From: Aegilops tauschii subsp. strangulata | Taxonomy: Eukaryota > Streptophyta > Magnoliopsida > Poales > Poaceae | NCBI RefSeq assembly: GCF_002575655.3 | Contig: NC_053036.3 | Location: forward strand, 162,478,627-162,542,626 | Reading direction: 5' to 3' | DNA length: 64,000 bases | In this document: positions 10,234 to 20,767 of the stretch, piece by piece | Layout: each line of letters starts with the position of its first letter | How positions within the stretch are numbered: position 1 is the stretch's first letter | The notes under the pieces: generated by a model | What the model saw: the letters and a program-made list of their open reading frames with translations, nothing else | What the model was told of the DNA's origin: nothing | Databases searched by the model: none | Made by a program: the position numbers and the translations under genes

Positions 10234-11500
10234 TGATGTCACCGTCTATAAAGCTCGACTTGTCGCAAAGGGTTCGACAAATCCTAGGGGTTGACTACGA
10301 TGAGACTTTCTCACCCGTAGCAGTGCTGGAGTTTGTTACGACTATGTTAGCAACTGTTGCATTTTTTAATTGGGAAATATAGCAAATGAACGTCAAAACA
10401 ACGTTCCTTAATGGTTTCCTTAAGGAAGAGTTGTGTATGATGCAACCGGAGGGTTTTGTCGATCCTAAGGATGCTAATAAGGTATGCAAGCTCTAGCAAT
10501 CCATCTATGGACTAGTGCAAGCATCTCGGACTTGGAATGTTCAATTTGATGAGGTGCCGATAGCTTTTGGCTTTATACAAACTTATGGAGAAGCTTGTAT
10601 TTACAAGAAAGTGAGTGGGAGCTCTGCAGCATTTCTAATACTTATGTGGATGACATAGCATTGATTGGAAATAATATAGAATTTCTGGAAAGCATAAAGG
10701 GTTATTTGAACAAGATTTTTTCAATGAAAGACCTAGGGGAGGCTTCTTACATATTGGGCATCAAGATCAATAGAGATAGATCAAGACGCCTGATTGGACT
10801 TTCACAGAGCACATACCTTGACAAGATTTTCAAGAAGTTCAAAATGGACGAGTCGAAGAAGGGGTTCTTTCCTGTGTTGTAAGGTATGAAGTTGAGTAAG
10901 ACTCAAAACCCGACAATGGTAGAAGATAAGGAAAGGATGAATGTCGCCTCAGCCATAGGATCTATAACGCATGCCATGTTGTGTACGGGACCTGATGTGT
11001 GCCTAGCCATAAGTTTGGCAGCTAGGTACCAGAGTGATCCAGAAGTGGATCACTGGACAGAGGCCAAAAATATCCTTAAGTACCTCAAGAGGACTAAGGA
11101 AATATTTCTCATTTACGAAGGTGACGAAGAGCTCATCGTAAAGGGTCACGTCATTGCAAGCTTTGAGACTGATCCGGATTACTTGAAGTCGCAAACTGGA
11201 TTTGTATTTATTTTGAATGGTGGAGCAGTTAGTTGGAGTAGCTCCAAACAAAGCATGGTAGCAGCATCTACATGTAAAGAGGAATACATAGCAGCTTCAG
11301 AAGCGGCACAGGAAGCATTCTGGATGAAGGAGTTCATATCCGATCTAGGAGTGGTGCCTAGTGCATCGGATCCAATGACTATGTTTTGTGACAACAGTGG
11401 TGCCATTGCCATTGCCAAGGAACCAAGGTTCATAATAAAACAATGCACATCTGTCGGTGCACTAAAACATGGGTGCCTTAGTACCCTGACTTGTGCATAG
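10234..11500 (+). pseudogene. Ty1/Copia pol remnant: reverse transcriptase and RNase H
   Basis: The fragment opens in the RT domain (VYKARLVAKG, then after a frameshift VDYDETFSPV) and passes LNGFLKEELCMMQPEGFVDP. It reaches the catalytic YVDDIALIG (about 10632-10658) and then SMKDLGEASYILGIKI. It ends in the Copia RNase H segment (SWSSSKQSMVAASTCKEEY, DNSGAIAIAKEP). Stops are present at 10380 (TAG), 10494 (TAG) and 10880 (TAA), with frameshifts near 10270, 10620 and 11440. Gag, protease and integrase are missing and no Copia LTR was recognised. This is therefore a truncated dead copy. It is cut on its right by the Athila-like array starting at 11544. Confidence 0.9.
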
Positions 11501-11543
11501 GCAGTTGTAGCCTTCTCGACGACAAGGCTTGCGGGAGGACTAC

Positions 11544-12033
11544 TGATACGTCTCCAACGTATCTATAATTTTTGATTCTTGCATGTTGTTATATTATCAT
11601 TCTTAGATGTTTTACAATCATTTTATAGCAACTTTATATCATTTTTTGGGACTAACCTATTGACATAGTGCCCAGTGCCAGTTGCTGTTCTTTGCTTGTT
11701 TTTTAATTCGCAGAATATCAGTACCAAACGAAGTCCAAATGCCATGAACTTTTTGGAGATTTTTTCTGCCCAGAAGAGCCAAGGAAGTGCACGAGGGAAG
11801 GCCCGTGGGGCCCACTACCCACCTGGGCACGCTAGAGGCCCCTGGCGTGCCCTGATGGGTAGTGGGGCCCATGGAGGTCCTTTCCATGGCCTCTCAGATC
11901 TATAAATACCCAAATATTCCACAAACCCTAGGGGATTCGATGAAAAACAATTCCAGCAGCCGCAAGTTCCAGAACCATGAGATCCAATCTAGAGCCCTAT
12001 TACGGCACCTTGCCAGAGGGGAACACGATCTGA
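11544..12033 (+). mobile_element. Truncated LTR (first of the array)
   Basis: It starts TGATACGTCTCCAACGTATC and resembles the other two LTRs for about 450 bases, with a quite different middle (an inverted GTGGGGCCCA...GTGGGGCCCA region). It then jumps at GAAGGGCCT (about 12033) into internal 3' sequence equivalent to 17115 onward. This is a deletion joining an LTR to the internal 3' end. Confidence 0.75.
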
Positions 12034-12429
12034 GAAGGGCCTGTCTATTTACTTTTATACATTTTGTTTTGAGTCTCCTTCTTCTCTTATAAAGCACCAA
12101 CTAGGGAGCATTATGATCATACTTGAGCATTGGTTGTAGCTAATATTTGAGTGTGTTTCATGAATGGATCAATGAATGAGCATCCTGGGATAGGGAAAAC
12201 TTTCTTTAGTGTTGATATTTTGAAAGACGTGGTTGCTTGTTGATATGCTTGAGTATTGAAATCTTCATGTCAAAACTAGACTATTGCTTTGAACCATCTA
12301 AAAGTCCAAATGTCCATGCTACCAAAGAAAAGAATATGTGATGAACATGTTAGGCAGCATTCCACATCAAAAATTTTGTTTTTATCTTTTACCTACTCGA
12401 GGACGAGCATTAATTAAGCTTGGGGATGT
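12034..12429 (+). mobile_element. Internal 3' remnant with polypurine tract
   Basis: It is equivalent to 17115-17508 and 22110-22383. It ends with AAGCTTGGGGATG (12416-12428), the polypurine tract, directly before the next LTR. Confidence 0.8.
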
Positions 12430-13983
12430 TGATACGTCTCCAACGTATCTATAATTTTTATTGTTCCATGCTATTATATTATCATTCTTGGATGTTTTAT
12501 AATCATTTTACGGCAACTTTATATCATTTTTTGGGACTAACCTGTTGACATAGTTCCCAGTGTCATTTGCTGTTTTTCGCTTGTTTTTTACTTCTCATAA
12601 TATTAGTACCAAACGGAGTCCAAACGCAGCGAAACTTTTTGCAGATTTTTTTGGACCAGAAGACACCTGGGGGGCCAACAAAGCACCAGAGGAGATCCCC
12701 GTGGGGACCACAAGACACCAGGACGCGCCCAGGTGGTTTGTGGTCCCCACGGAGGTCTCCCACACCGCCTCTTCGCCATATAAATTCCCAAATATTCCAG
12801 AAACCCTAGGGGAGTCGATGAAACACAATTCCAGCCACCGCAAGTTTCAGAACCATGAGATCCAATCTAAAACCATCACGGAGGGGTTCATCATCCTCAC
12901 TGGTGCCTCTCCGGTGATGCGTGAGTAGTCCACCATAGACCTAAGGGTTCGTAGGCAGTAGCTAGATGGCTTCTTCTCTCTTTTTGATTCTCAATACAAT
13001 GGTCTCTTAGAGATCTATTTGATGTAAACCTTTTTGCGGTGTATTTGTTGGGATCCATGAACTTTGAGTTTATGATTAGATCTATATCCATGAACATTAT
13101 TTGAGTCTTCTTTGATATCCTATATGCATGATTATTTATAGCCTCATATTTCTTCTTTGAATCTTTGGTTTAGTTAGGCCAACTAGATCGATTTTTCTTG
13201 CCATGGGAAGAGGTGCTTTGTGGTGGGTTCGATCTTGCGGTGTCCTCTCCCAGTGACAGAAGGGGTAGCGAGGCACGCATGTATCGTTGCTATTAAGGAT
13301 AACAAGATTGGGTCTATTCCTACATGAATAGATATTGTCTACATCATGTCATCGTTCTTATTGCATTACTCTGTTTCTCCATGAAATTAATACACTAAAT
13401 GCATGTTGGATAGCAGTCGACGTGTGGAGTAATAGTAGTAGATGCAGGCAGGAGTCGGTCTACTAATCTTGGACATGATGCCTATATATTGATCATTACC
13501 TTGGATATCATCATAACTATTCGATCTTCTATCAATTTCCCAACAGTAATTTGTTTACCCACCGTATGCTATTTTCTCGAGAGAAGCCACTAGTGAAATC
13601 TACGGCCCCCGGGTCTATCTTTTATCATATTGCTTTCATATCTATTTTATTTGCATTTGTTTTCGGATCTATCATTCCAAAAACCCAAAAATACCTTGCT
13701 GCACATTTTATTTATTTATTTATTTTGTTTTTTTTTTCAAATCTATTTGCTCAAACTATCACAAACCGATCTATCATTTTACCGAGGAGGGATTGACAAC
13801 ACCTCTTACACGTCGGCTTGCGAGAATTTCTTCTTTGTGTGCAGGTACCGTTTACATAGTGTTGCTTGGTTCTCCTACTGGATTGATACCTTGGTTTCAT
13901 AACAGAGGGAAATACCTACCGTAGATGTACTACATCATCCTTTCCTCTTTGGGGAAATACCGACGCAGTTTCAAGCCGCATCA
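12430..13983 (+). mobile_element. LTR (second of the array)
   Basis: This LTR is 1554 bases, begins TGATACGTCTCCAACGTATC and ends ...CAAGCCGCATCA before the primer site. It differs from the next LTR by about 35-base indels near 13620 and 13880. Confidence 0.85.
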
Positions 13984-13994
13984 AAAGGAATTTC

Positions 13995-14012
13995 TAGCGC
14001 AGTTGTCGAGGA
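13995..14012 (+). other. Primer binding site, degenerate tRNA-Asp type
   Basis: TAGCGCAGTTGTCGAGGA lies 12 bases after the LTR end. It matches the tRNA-Asp type TGGCGCCGTTGCCGGGGA with several substitutions. Confidence 0.65.
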
Positions 14013-14204
14013 GACATCATGAACATCTATTAGGTTCCTAATCACAAATCTCATCTCCTTGCAATTTACATTATTTGCCATTTGCCTCTTGTTTTCGTCT
14101 CCCCCACTTCACAAAAATTTGTCATTTTATTCGCATTCTTTTTCGTTCGCCTTTTTCTCGTCAGATCTATCTTTTTGTTTGCAATCTTGCTTGCCTACTT
14201 TGTC

Positions 14205-15023
14205 ATGATGGCTTGTTCTTCCTCCGTTGCGTGTACCCCCGAGAATGTGGTTCTTATTTTTAAACAAATGGGAGGGGAGAATCTAGAAGATGCTTGGCAT
14301 AGAATTTGCAATTCACATAATAGATCTATTCGTAAGCAATCTACCATTGTTCTTCTTCGTAGTTTTTATGTGGGCATTACCACTTGGTATAGATTCGTCC
14401 TTGATACGATTACCGGTGGGAATTTCTTGATGTGTCCATCTTCGGATGCTTTTAATACCATGGGAGATCTAGTGGGTGCACCACCTATCATTATTAATGA
14501 AACAATCTTAACTCTTTAGCATGTTATGGAAAGATTACATGCTATTGAAAGTAAGACGGTCACCAAAGAACAAATTGAAAATTTGGATAAAAGGATGCAA
14601 AATCTTGCTAATAAAATTGGGTCAACTACGGGTGATGTTTTTAAATTACTAAGGGAGAAGGAAACCTTAGTTAACGAAAGAACTGGAGAAAGTCCTTCTC
14701 AGATTGTAAACCTGGAAGAAATTTTTAGTAACTTAAGCTCGGCCTTTTCTTCTGTTAGAACTATTGAAAAAACTCCCATAACAATTTGCAAGTCTACTCA
14801 AGTCACTAAGAACAAGGGTACCACTTTTAATAGCAACCAAGAGGATCTTAAAATGATTAGTATCCATCCCAATTTTGTTGAAGTAGTGAAAGGCCCTACT
14901 TGCAAGAATGAATTTTTTACTCTTATTCCTAGAAGTATTGTTATTGAAAATATGCATACTAAATCCTTGAGGAATTCTAGTTGTGTGATCGAGGGGTTGA
15001 AAACCAAAGACGACAACACTTGA
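14205..15023 (+). pseudogene. Gag-like ORF split by a TAG (array copy 1)
   Basis: The ORF starts at ATG 14205/14208 (MACSSSVACTPENV). The N-terminal part contains GENLEDAWHRI, LLRSFYVGITTWYRFVLDTI and a GNF...MGDLVGAPP stretch, a pattern resembling the retrotransposon gag domain of Athila elements (the FYxGL...LD..xGG core). A TAG at 14517-14519 is followed in the same frame by a helical, lysine-rich part (MERLHAIESKTVTKEQIENL) that runs to TGA at 15021, ending KTKDDNT. Read through, it would be about 272 codons. No protease, RT or integrase follows, so this is a non-autonomous element. The same TAG is present in the second copy, so it predates the array duplication. Any read-through is speculation. 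Confidence 0.7.
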
Positions 15024-15034
15024 ATGTATGCATT

Positions 15035-15084
15035 ATGCCTAGCTAGGGGCATAAAACGATAGCGCTTGTTGGGAGGCAACCCAA
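15035..15084 (+). ncRNA. Conserved structured segment after the gag-like stop
   Basis: ATGCCTAGCTAGGGGC is followed by GATAGCGCTTGTTGGGAGGC and AACCCA. TTGGG...CCCAA can form a hairpin around AGGCAA, and CCTAGCTAGG is self-complementary. The segment begins 11 bases after the stop and recurs at 20039, 30095 and 40925. The function is unknown. Confidence 0.55.
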
Positions 15085-17494
15085 TGAATAAATTTTATTT
15101 TGCCTTTTTCTTTCTGTTCTGGAATGTTTGCGCAATTATGTACTGTTATGATATGTTTTTGTGTTTTAATTAGTGTTTGTGCCAAGTAAAGCCTTTGGGA
15201 TCATGTTTGGCGATAGTTCATTTGATCTTGTTGAAAAACAGAAACTTTTGCGCCCAGTAGCAGAATTGTTGAAAATCAGAGAAGCGTGGTAAAATTCTGA
15301 ATCTTTTACACAAGATTTATATACAAATTTCCTACGTTGTCCTAATTTTTCAGAATTTTTGGAGTAACATAAGTATGGACAAAGTCTAGATTACTACAGA
15401 TTGTTCTGCTTTTGACAGATTCTGTTTTCGTTGCATTGTGTGCTTATTTTGATGAATCTATTGATTGTATTGGGGGTATAAGCCATGGACTAGTTGGAAT
15501 ACAATAGATAATGCAATAATAAAATATGAATGGGTTTGCAACAGTACTTAGAGTAGTGATTTGATTTATTATACTAACGGATCTCATGAAGGTTTTGTTA
15601 AGTTTTGTGTGATTGAAGTTTTCAATTTTTGGGTGAGATCACGATGGATGATGGAATAAGGAGTTAAAAGAGCCTAAGCTTGGGGATGCCCCATGGCACC
15701 CCAAGTTATTATCCAAGGAGAACCACGCAACTAAGCTTGGGGATGCCCCGGAAGGCATCCCCTCTTTCTTCTAATGACCATCGGTAATTTTACTTGGGCT
15801 ATATTTTTATTCGTCACATATCATGAGTTTTGCTTGGAGCGCCTTGTATTATATGAGTCTTTGCTTGTTTTCATTTTTAGTTTGTCACAAGTATCCTTGC
15901 TGGACACACCTATTTGAGAGAACTAAAATTATGCTATGATTTATTAGAATTGCTCTATGTGCTTCACTTAGTTTATTTATTTTGAGCTATGGAATTGCTC
16001 TAGTGCTTCACTTATATCTTTTTGAGCATGGTGTGCTTTAATATTTTTGAAGAAATACTCTCATGCTTCACTTAGATTTATTTGAGAGTTATTAGATTTT
16101 TTTGAAGAAATTCTCTCATGCTTCACTTATATTATTTTAAGAGATGAAAATCTTTATGCTCATGTTCTTCACTTAAATTTGTTTGATCTTGACAAAAGCA
16201 ATTGCAACTTATGAAACTAGTCCCAAAGTGATAGATATTCAAGAGGGATATAATACTAACTTCCATGAAGATCATTGGACAAAATAAACTTGATTCATTT
16301 TAATAGTTTTGAGATATGATGATAGTAATATATGAGCCATATTGGTGAGTAATTATGCTCTAGTAAGAATATTGGTGTTAAGGTTTGTGATTCCCTATGC
16401 AAGCACGAAAGTCAATAGTTATGCAATGAAATTACATCCTATTTGTGGTGCATTATTCGGTGTTAGTTATGCTTAATGCTCGTTTATGTGAATCTTAGTT
16501 TCTTGGTTGGTTGCTTCTCAATCTTTTTGCTAGCCTCCAGTTGTACTAAGTAGAAATACTACTTGTGCATCCAAAATCCTTAAACCCGGTTTTGCCATAT
16601 GAGTCCACCATACCTACCTATATGCAGTATTTCCATGCCGTTCTAAGTAAATTTGTATGTGCCATCTCTAATTTTCAAAATGAATTTCCTTTTTGTGTGC
16701 CTGTACCGCTAATGAAGCGGCAGGGGGTGGCCAATATTTTCCATGCTAGATGTGTTATTCTCAAGATGAGTGTTTATTCACTTTGTCATTTCATGAGAGT
16801 ACGGCAGTAATAGGGATGCCCAGTCCTGAAATGAAAAATAAATTTACTTTATGTTGTCAAATAATAAATTCCTTGGAAAGTGTTGGTATGGAAGGAACCC
16901 GTGGATACAGCTAGCCATGGATTGTAAAGATTGGTGGAAAAATAAATAAACTTTATTATATGTTTGGGAACTGCCTATGATATATCTAGCATGGAAAGTG
17001 TTGGGAATTACTCGGTCGGTTTCGTTGACGGGAAAAGCATGTGTGTCAAAAAAAATTATCTCACAATTTAAGCTTTGAGCTCTGGCACCTCTACAATTCT
17101 CTACTTCCCTCTACGAAGGGCCTATCTATTTACTTTTATGCATTTTTTGAGTCTCCATCTTCTCTTATAAAGTACCAACTTGGGAGCATTATGATCGTAC
17201 TTGAGCATTGGATGTAGCTAATATTCGAGTGTGTTTCATGAATGGATCAATGATTGAGCATGATGGGCTAGGGTTAACTTTCTTTAGTGTTGATATTCTG
17301 AAAGACATGGTTGCTTATTGATATGCTTGAGTATTGAAATCTTCATGTCAAAACTAGACTATTGCTTTGAACCATCTAAATGTCCAAATGTCCATGCTAC
17401 CAAAGAAAAAAGAATATGTGATGAACATGCAGGTAGCATTCCACATCAAAAATCTTGTTTTTATCATTTACCTACTCGAGGACGAGCAGGAATT
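15085..17494. other. Non-coding internal region of array copy 1
   Basis: Apart from the double hairpin there is no supported gene. It holds repeated GAATTGCTCT...TGCTTCACTTA(T/G) blocks (about 15945-16145), a degenerate ~50-70-base repeat. Confidence 0.6.
15679..15762 (+). other. Double hairpin carrying two polypurine-tract copies
   Basis: Hairpin 1 (15679-15705): CTTGGGGATGCC pairs with GGCACCCCAAG, with one bulged base. Hairpin 2 (15739-15762): GGGGATGCC pairs perfectly with GGCATCCCC around a 6-base loop. Each overlaps AAGCTTGGGGATG, the same 13-mer that precedes the 3' LTR. Confidence 0.8.
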
Positions 17495-17508
17495 AAGCTT
17501 GGGGATGT
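17495..17508 (+). other. Polypurine tract before the third LTR
   Basis: AAGCTTGGGGATG plus one T directly precedes the LTR start at 17509. Confidence 0.75.
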
Positions 17509-18987
17509 TGATACGTCTCCAACGTATCTATAGTTTTTGATTGTTCCATGCTGTTATATTATCATTCCTAGATGTTTTACAATCATTTAATAGCAACTTT
17601 ATATCTTTTTTGGGACTAACCTATTGACATAGTGCCCAGTGCCAGTTGTTTTTTTTTTGCTTTTTTTTACTTCGCAGAATATCAGTATCAAACAGAGTCC
17701 AAATGCAGCGAAACTTTTTTGAGATTTTTTTTGCACCAGAAGACACTTTGGAGGCTAAAGAAAGCACTAGAGGGGATCCCCGCGGGGACCACAAGATAGT
17801 TGGGCGCGCCCAGGTGGGTTGTGGGCCCCACGGAGGTCTCCTGCACCGCCTCATCGCCCTATAAATTCCCAAATATTCCAGACACCCTAGGGGAGTCGAC
17901 GAAACACAATTCCAGCTGCCGCAAGTTCCATAACCACGAGATCCAATCTAACACCATCACGGAGGGGTTCCCCATCCTCATTGGTGCCTCTCCAATGATG
18001 CGTGAGTAGTCCACCATAGACCTAAGGGTTCGTAGGCAGTAGCTAGATGGCTTCTTGTCTCTTTTTGAATCTCAATACAATGGTCTCTTGGAGATCTATT
18101 TGTTGTAAACCTTTTTACGGTGTGTTTGTTGGGATCCATGAACTTTGAGTTTATGATTAGATCTATATCCATGAAAATTATTTGAGTCTTCTTTGATTTC
18201 CTATATGCATGATTATTTATAGCGTCGTATTTCTTCTTTGAATCTTTGGTTTAGTTAGGCCAACTAGATCGATTTTGCTTGCCATGGGAAGAGGTGCTTT
18301 GTTGTGGGTTCGATCTTGTGGTGTCCTCTCCCAGTGACAGAAGGGGTAGCGAGGAATGCATGTATCGTTGCTATTAAGGATAACAAGATGGGGTCTATTC
18401 CTACATGAATAGATGTTGTCTACATCATGTCATCGTTCTTATTGCATTACTTTGTTTCTCCATGAAATTAATACACTAAATGCATGTTGGATAGCGGTCG
18501 ACGTGTGGAGTAATAGTAGTAGATGCAGGCAGGAATCGGTCTACTAATCTTGGACGTGATGCCTATATATTGATCATTGCCTTGGATATCATCATAATTA
18601 TTCGATCTTCTATCAATTGCCCAACAGTAATTTGTTTACCCACCATATGTTATTTTCTCGAGAGAAGCCACTAGTGAAATCTACGGCCCCCGGGCCATAT
18701 TGCATTTGTTTTCGGATCTATCATTCCAAAAACCCAAAAATACCTTGTTGCACATTTTATTTATTTTATTTTGGGTTTTTTTCAAATCTATTTGCTCAAA
18801 CTATCACAAACCGATCTATCTTTTTACCGAGGAGGGATTGACAACACCTCTTACGCCTTGGCTTGCGAGAATTTGTTCTTTGTGTGCAGGTACCGTTTAC
18901 ATAGTGTTGCTTGGTTCTCCTACCGTAGATGTGCTACATCATCCTTTCCTCTTTGGGGAAATACCGACGCAGTTTCAAGCCGCATCA
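17509..18987 (+). mobile_element. LTR (third of the array)
   Basis: This 1479-base LTR carries the same termini as the 12430 copy. It is shorter by small indels near 18695 and 18920. Confidence 0.85.
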
Positions 18988-18998
18988 AAAGGAATTTC

Positions 18999-19016
18999 TG
19001 GCGCAGTTACCGAGGG
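18999..19016 (+). other. Primer binding site, tRNA-Asp type, array copy 2
   Basis: TGGCGCAGTTACCGAGGG is closer to the tRNA-Asp type site than copy 1. Confidence 0.7.
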
Positions 19017-19211
19017 GACATCAAGAACATCTATCAGGTTCCTAATCACAAATCTCATCTCCTTGCAATTTACATTATTTTCCATTTGCCTCTCGTTTTC
19101 ATCTCCCCCACTTCACAAAAATTTGTCATTTTATTTGCCTTCTTTTTCGTTCGCCTTTTTCTCGTCAGATCTATCTTTTTGTTTGGAATCTTGCTTGCCT
19201 ACTTTGTCGTG

Positions 19212-20027
19212 ATGGCTAGTTCTTCCTCCATTGCGTGTACCCCCGAGAATGTGGTTCATATTTTTAAACAAATGGGAGGGGAGAATCTAAAAGATGCTTG
19301 GTATAGAATTTGCAATTCACATAATAGATCTATTCGTAAGCAATCTACCGTTGTTCTTCTTCACAGTTCTTATGTGGGCATTACCACTTGGTATAGATTC
19401 GTCCTTGATACGATTACCGGTGGGAATTTCTTGATGTGTCCATCTTCGGATGCTTTTAATACCATGGGAGATCTAGTGGGTGCACCACCTATCATTATTA
19501 ATGAAACAATCTTAACTCTTTAGCATGTTATGGAAAGATTACATGCTATTGAAAGTAAGACGGTCACCAAAGAACAAATTGAAAATTTGGATAAAAGGAT
19601 GCAAAATCTTGCTAATAAAATTGGGTCAAAGGCGGATGATGTTTTTAAATTACTAAGGGAGAAGGAAACCGTAGTTAACGAAAGAATTGGAGAAAGTCCT
19701 TCTCAGATTGATAACCTGGAAGAATTTTTTAGTAACTGAAGCTCGGCCTTTTCTTCTGTTAGAACTACTAAAAAAACTACCGTAAAAATTTGCAAGTCTA
19801 CTCAAGTCACTAAGAACAAGGGTGCCACTTCTAATAGAAACAAAGAGGATCTTAAAATGATTAGTATCCATCCCAATTTTGTTGAAGTAGTGAAAGGCCC
19901 TACTTGCAAGAATGAATTTTTTAATCTTATGCCTAGAAGTATTGTTATTGAAAATATGCATGCCAAATCCTTGAGGAATTCTAGTTGTGTGATCGAGGAG
20001 TTGAAAACCAAAGACGACAACACTTGA
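19212..20027 (+). pseudogene. Gag-like ORF with two stops (array copy 2)
   Basis: It is nearly identical to 14205-15023: the same start context (MASSSSIACTPENV), the same gag-like core (LLHSSYVGITTWYRFVLDTI) and the same in-frame TAG at 19521-19523. It also has a private TGA at 19737 where copy 1 reads TTA. It ends KTKDDNT at TGA 20025. It shares the non-autonomous character of copy 1. Confidence 0.7.
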
Positions 20028-20038
20028 ACGTATGCATT

Positions 20039-20088
20039 ATGCCTAGCTAGGGGCATAAAATGATAGCGCTTGTTGGGAGGCAACCCAA
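20039..20088 (+). ncRNA. Conserved structured segment, array copy 2
   Basis: It has the same sequence as 15035-15084, with one A-to-T type change in the linker. It begins 11 bases after the ORF stop. Confidence 0.55.
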
Positions 20089-20683
20089 TGAATAAATTTT
20101 ATTTTTGCCTTTTTCTTTCTGTTCTTTAATGTTTGCACAATTATGCTACTGTTATGATATGTTTTTGTGTTTTAATTAGTGTTTGTGCCAAGTAAAGCCT
20201 TTGGGATCATGTTTTGTGATAGTTCATTTGATCTTTGGAAAAACAGAAACTTCTGCGCCCAGTAGCAGAATTGTTTAAAATCACAGAAGCATGATAAATT
20301 CTGAATCTTTTACAAAATATTTATCTACAAATTTCCTACGTTGTCCTAATTTTTCAGAATTTTTGGAGTTACAGAAGTATGGACAAAGTCTAGATTACTA
20401 CAGACTGTTCTGTTTTTGACAGATTCTGTTTTCGTTGCATTGTGTGCTTATTTTGATGAATCTATGGATTGTATTGGGGGGTATAAGCCATGGAAAAGTT
20501 GGAATACAATAGATAATGCAATAATAAAATATGAATGGGTTTGCAACAGTTCTTAGAGTAGTGATTTGATTTATTATACTAACAGATCTCACGAAGGTTT
20601 TGTTAAGTTTTGTGTGATTGAAGTTTTCAAGTTTTGGGTGAGATCACGATGGATGAAGGAATAAGGAGTGAAAAGAGCCTAAG

Positions 20684-20767
20684 CTTGGGGTTGCCCCATG
20701 GCACCCCAAGTTATTATCCAAGGAGAACCACGCAACTAAGCTTGGGGATGCCCCGGAAGGCATACCC
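20684..20767 (+). other. Double hairpin, array copy 2
   Basis: Hairpin 1 (20684-20710) has GGGGTTG in place of GGGGATG. Hairpin 2 (20744-20767) has one arm mismatch (GGCATACCC). Confidence 0.75.
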
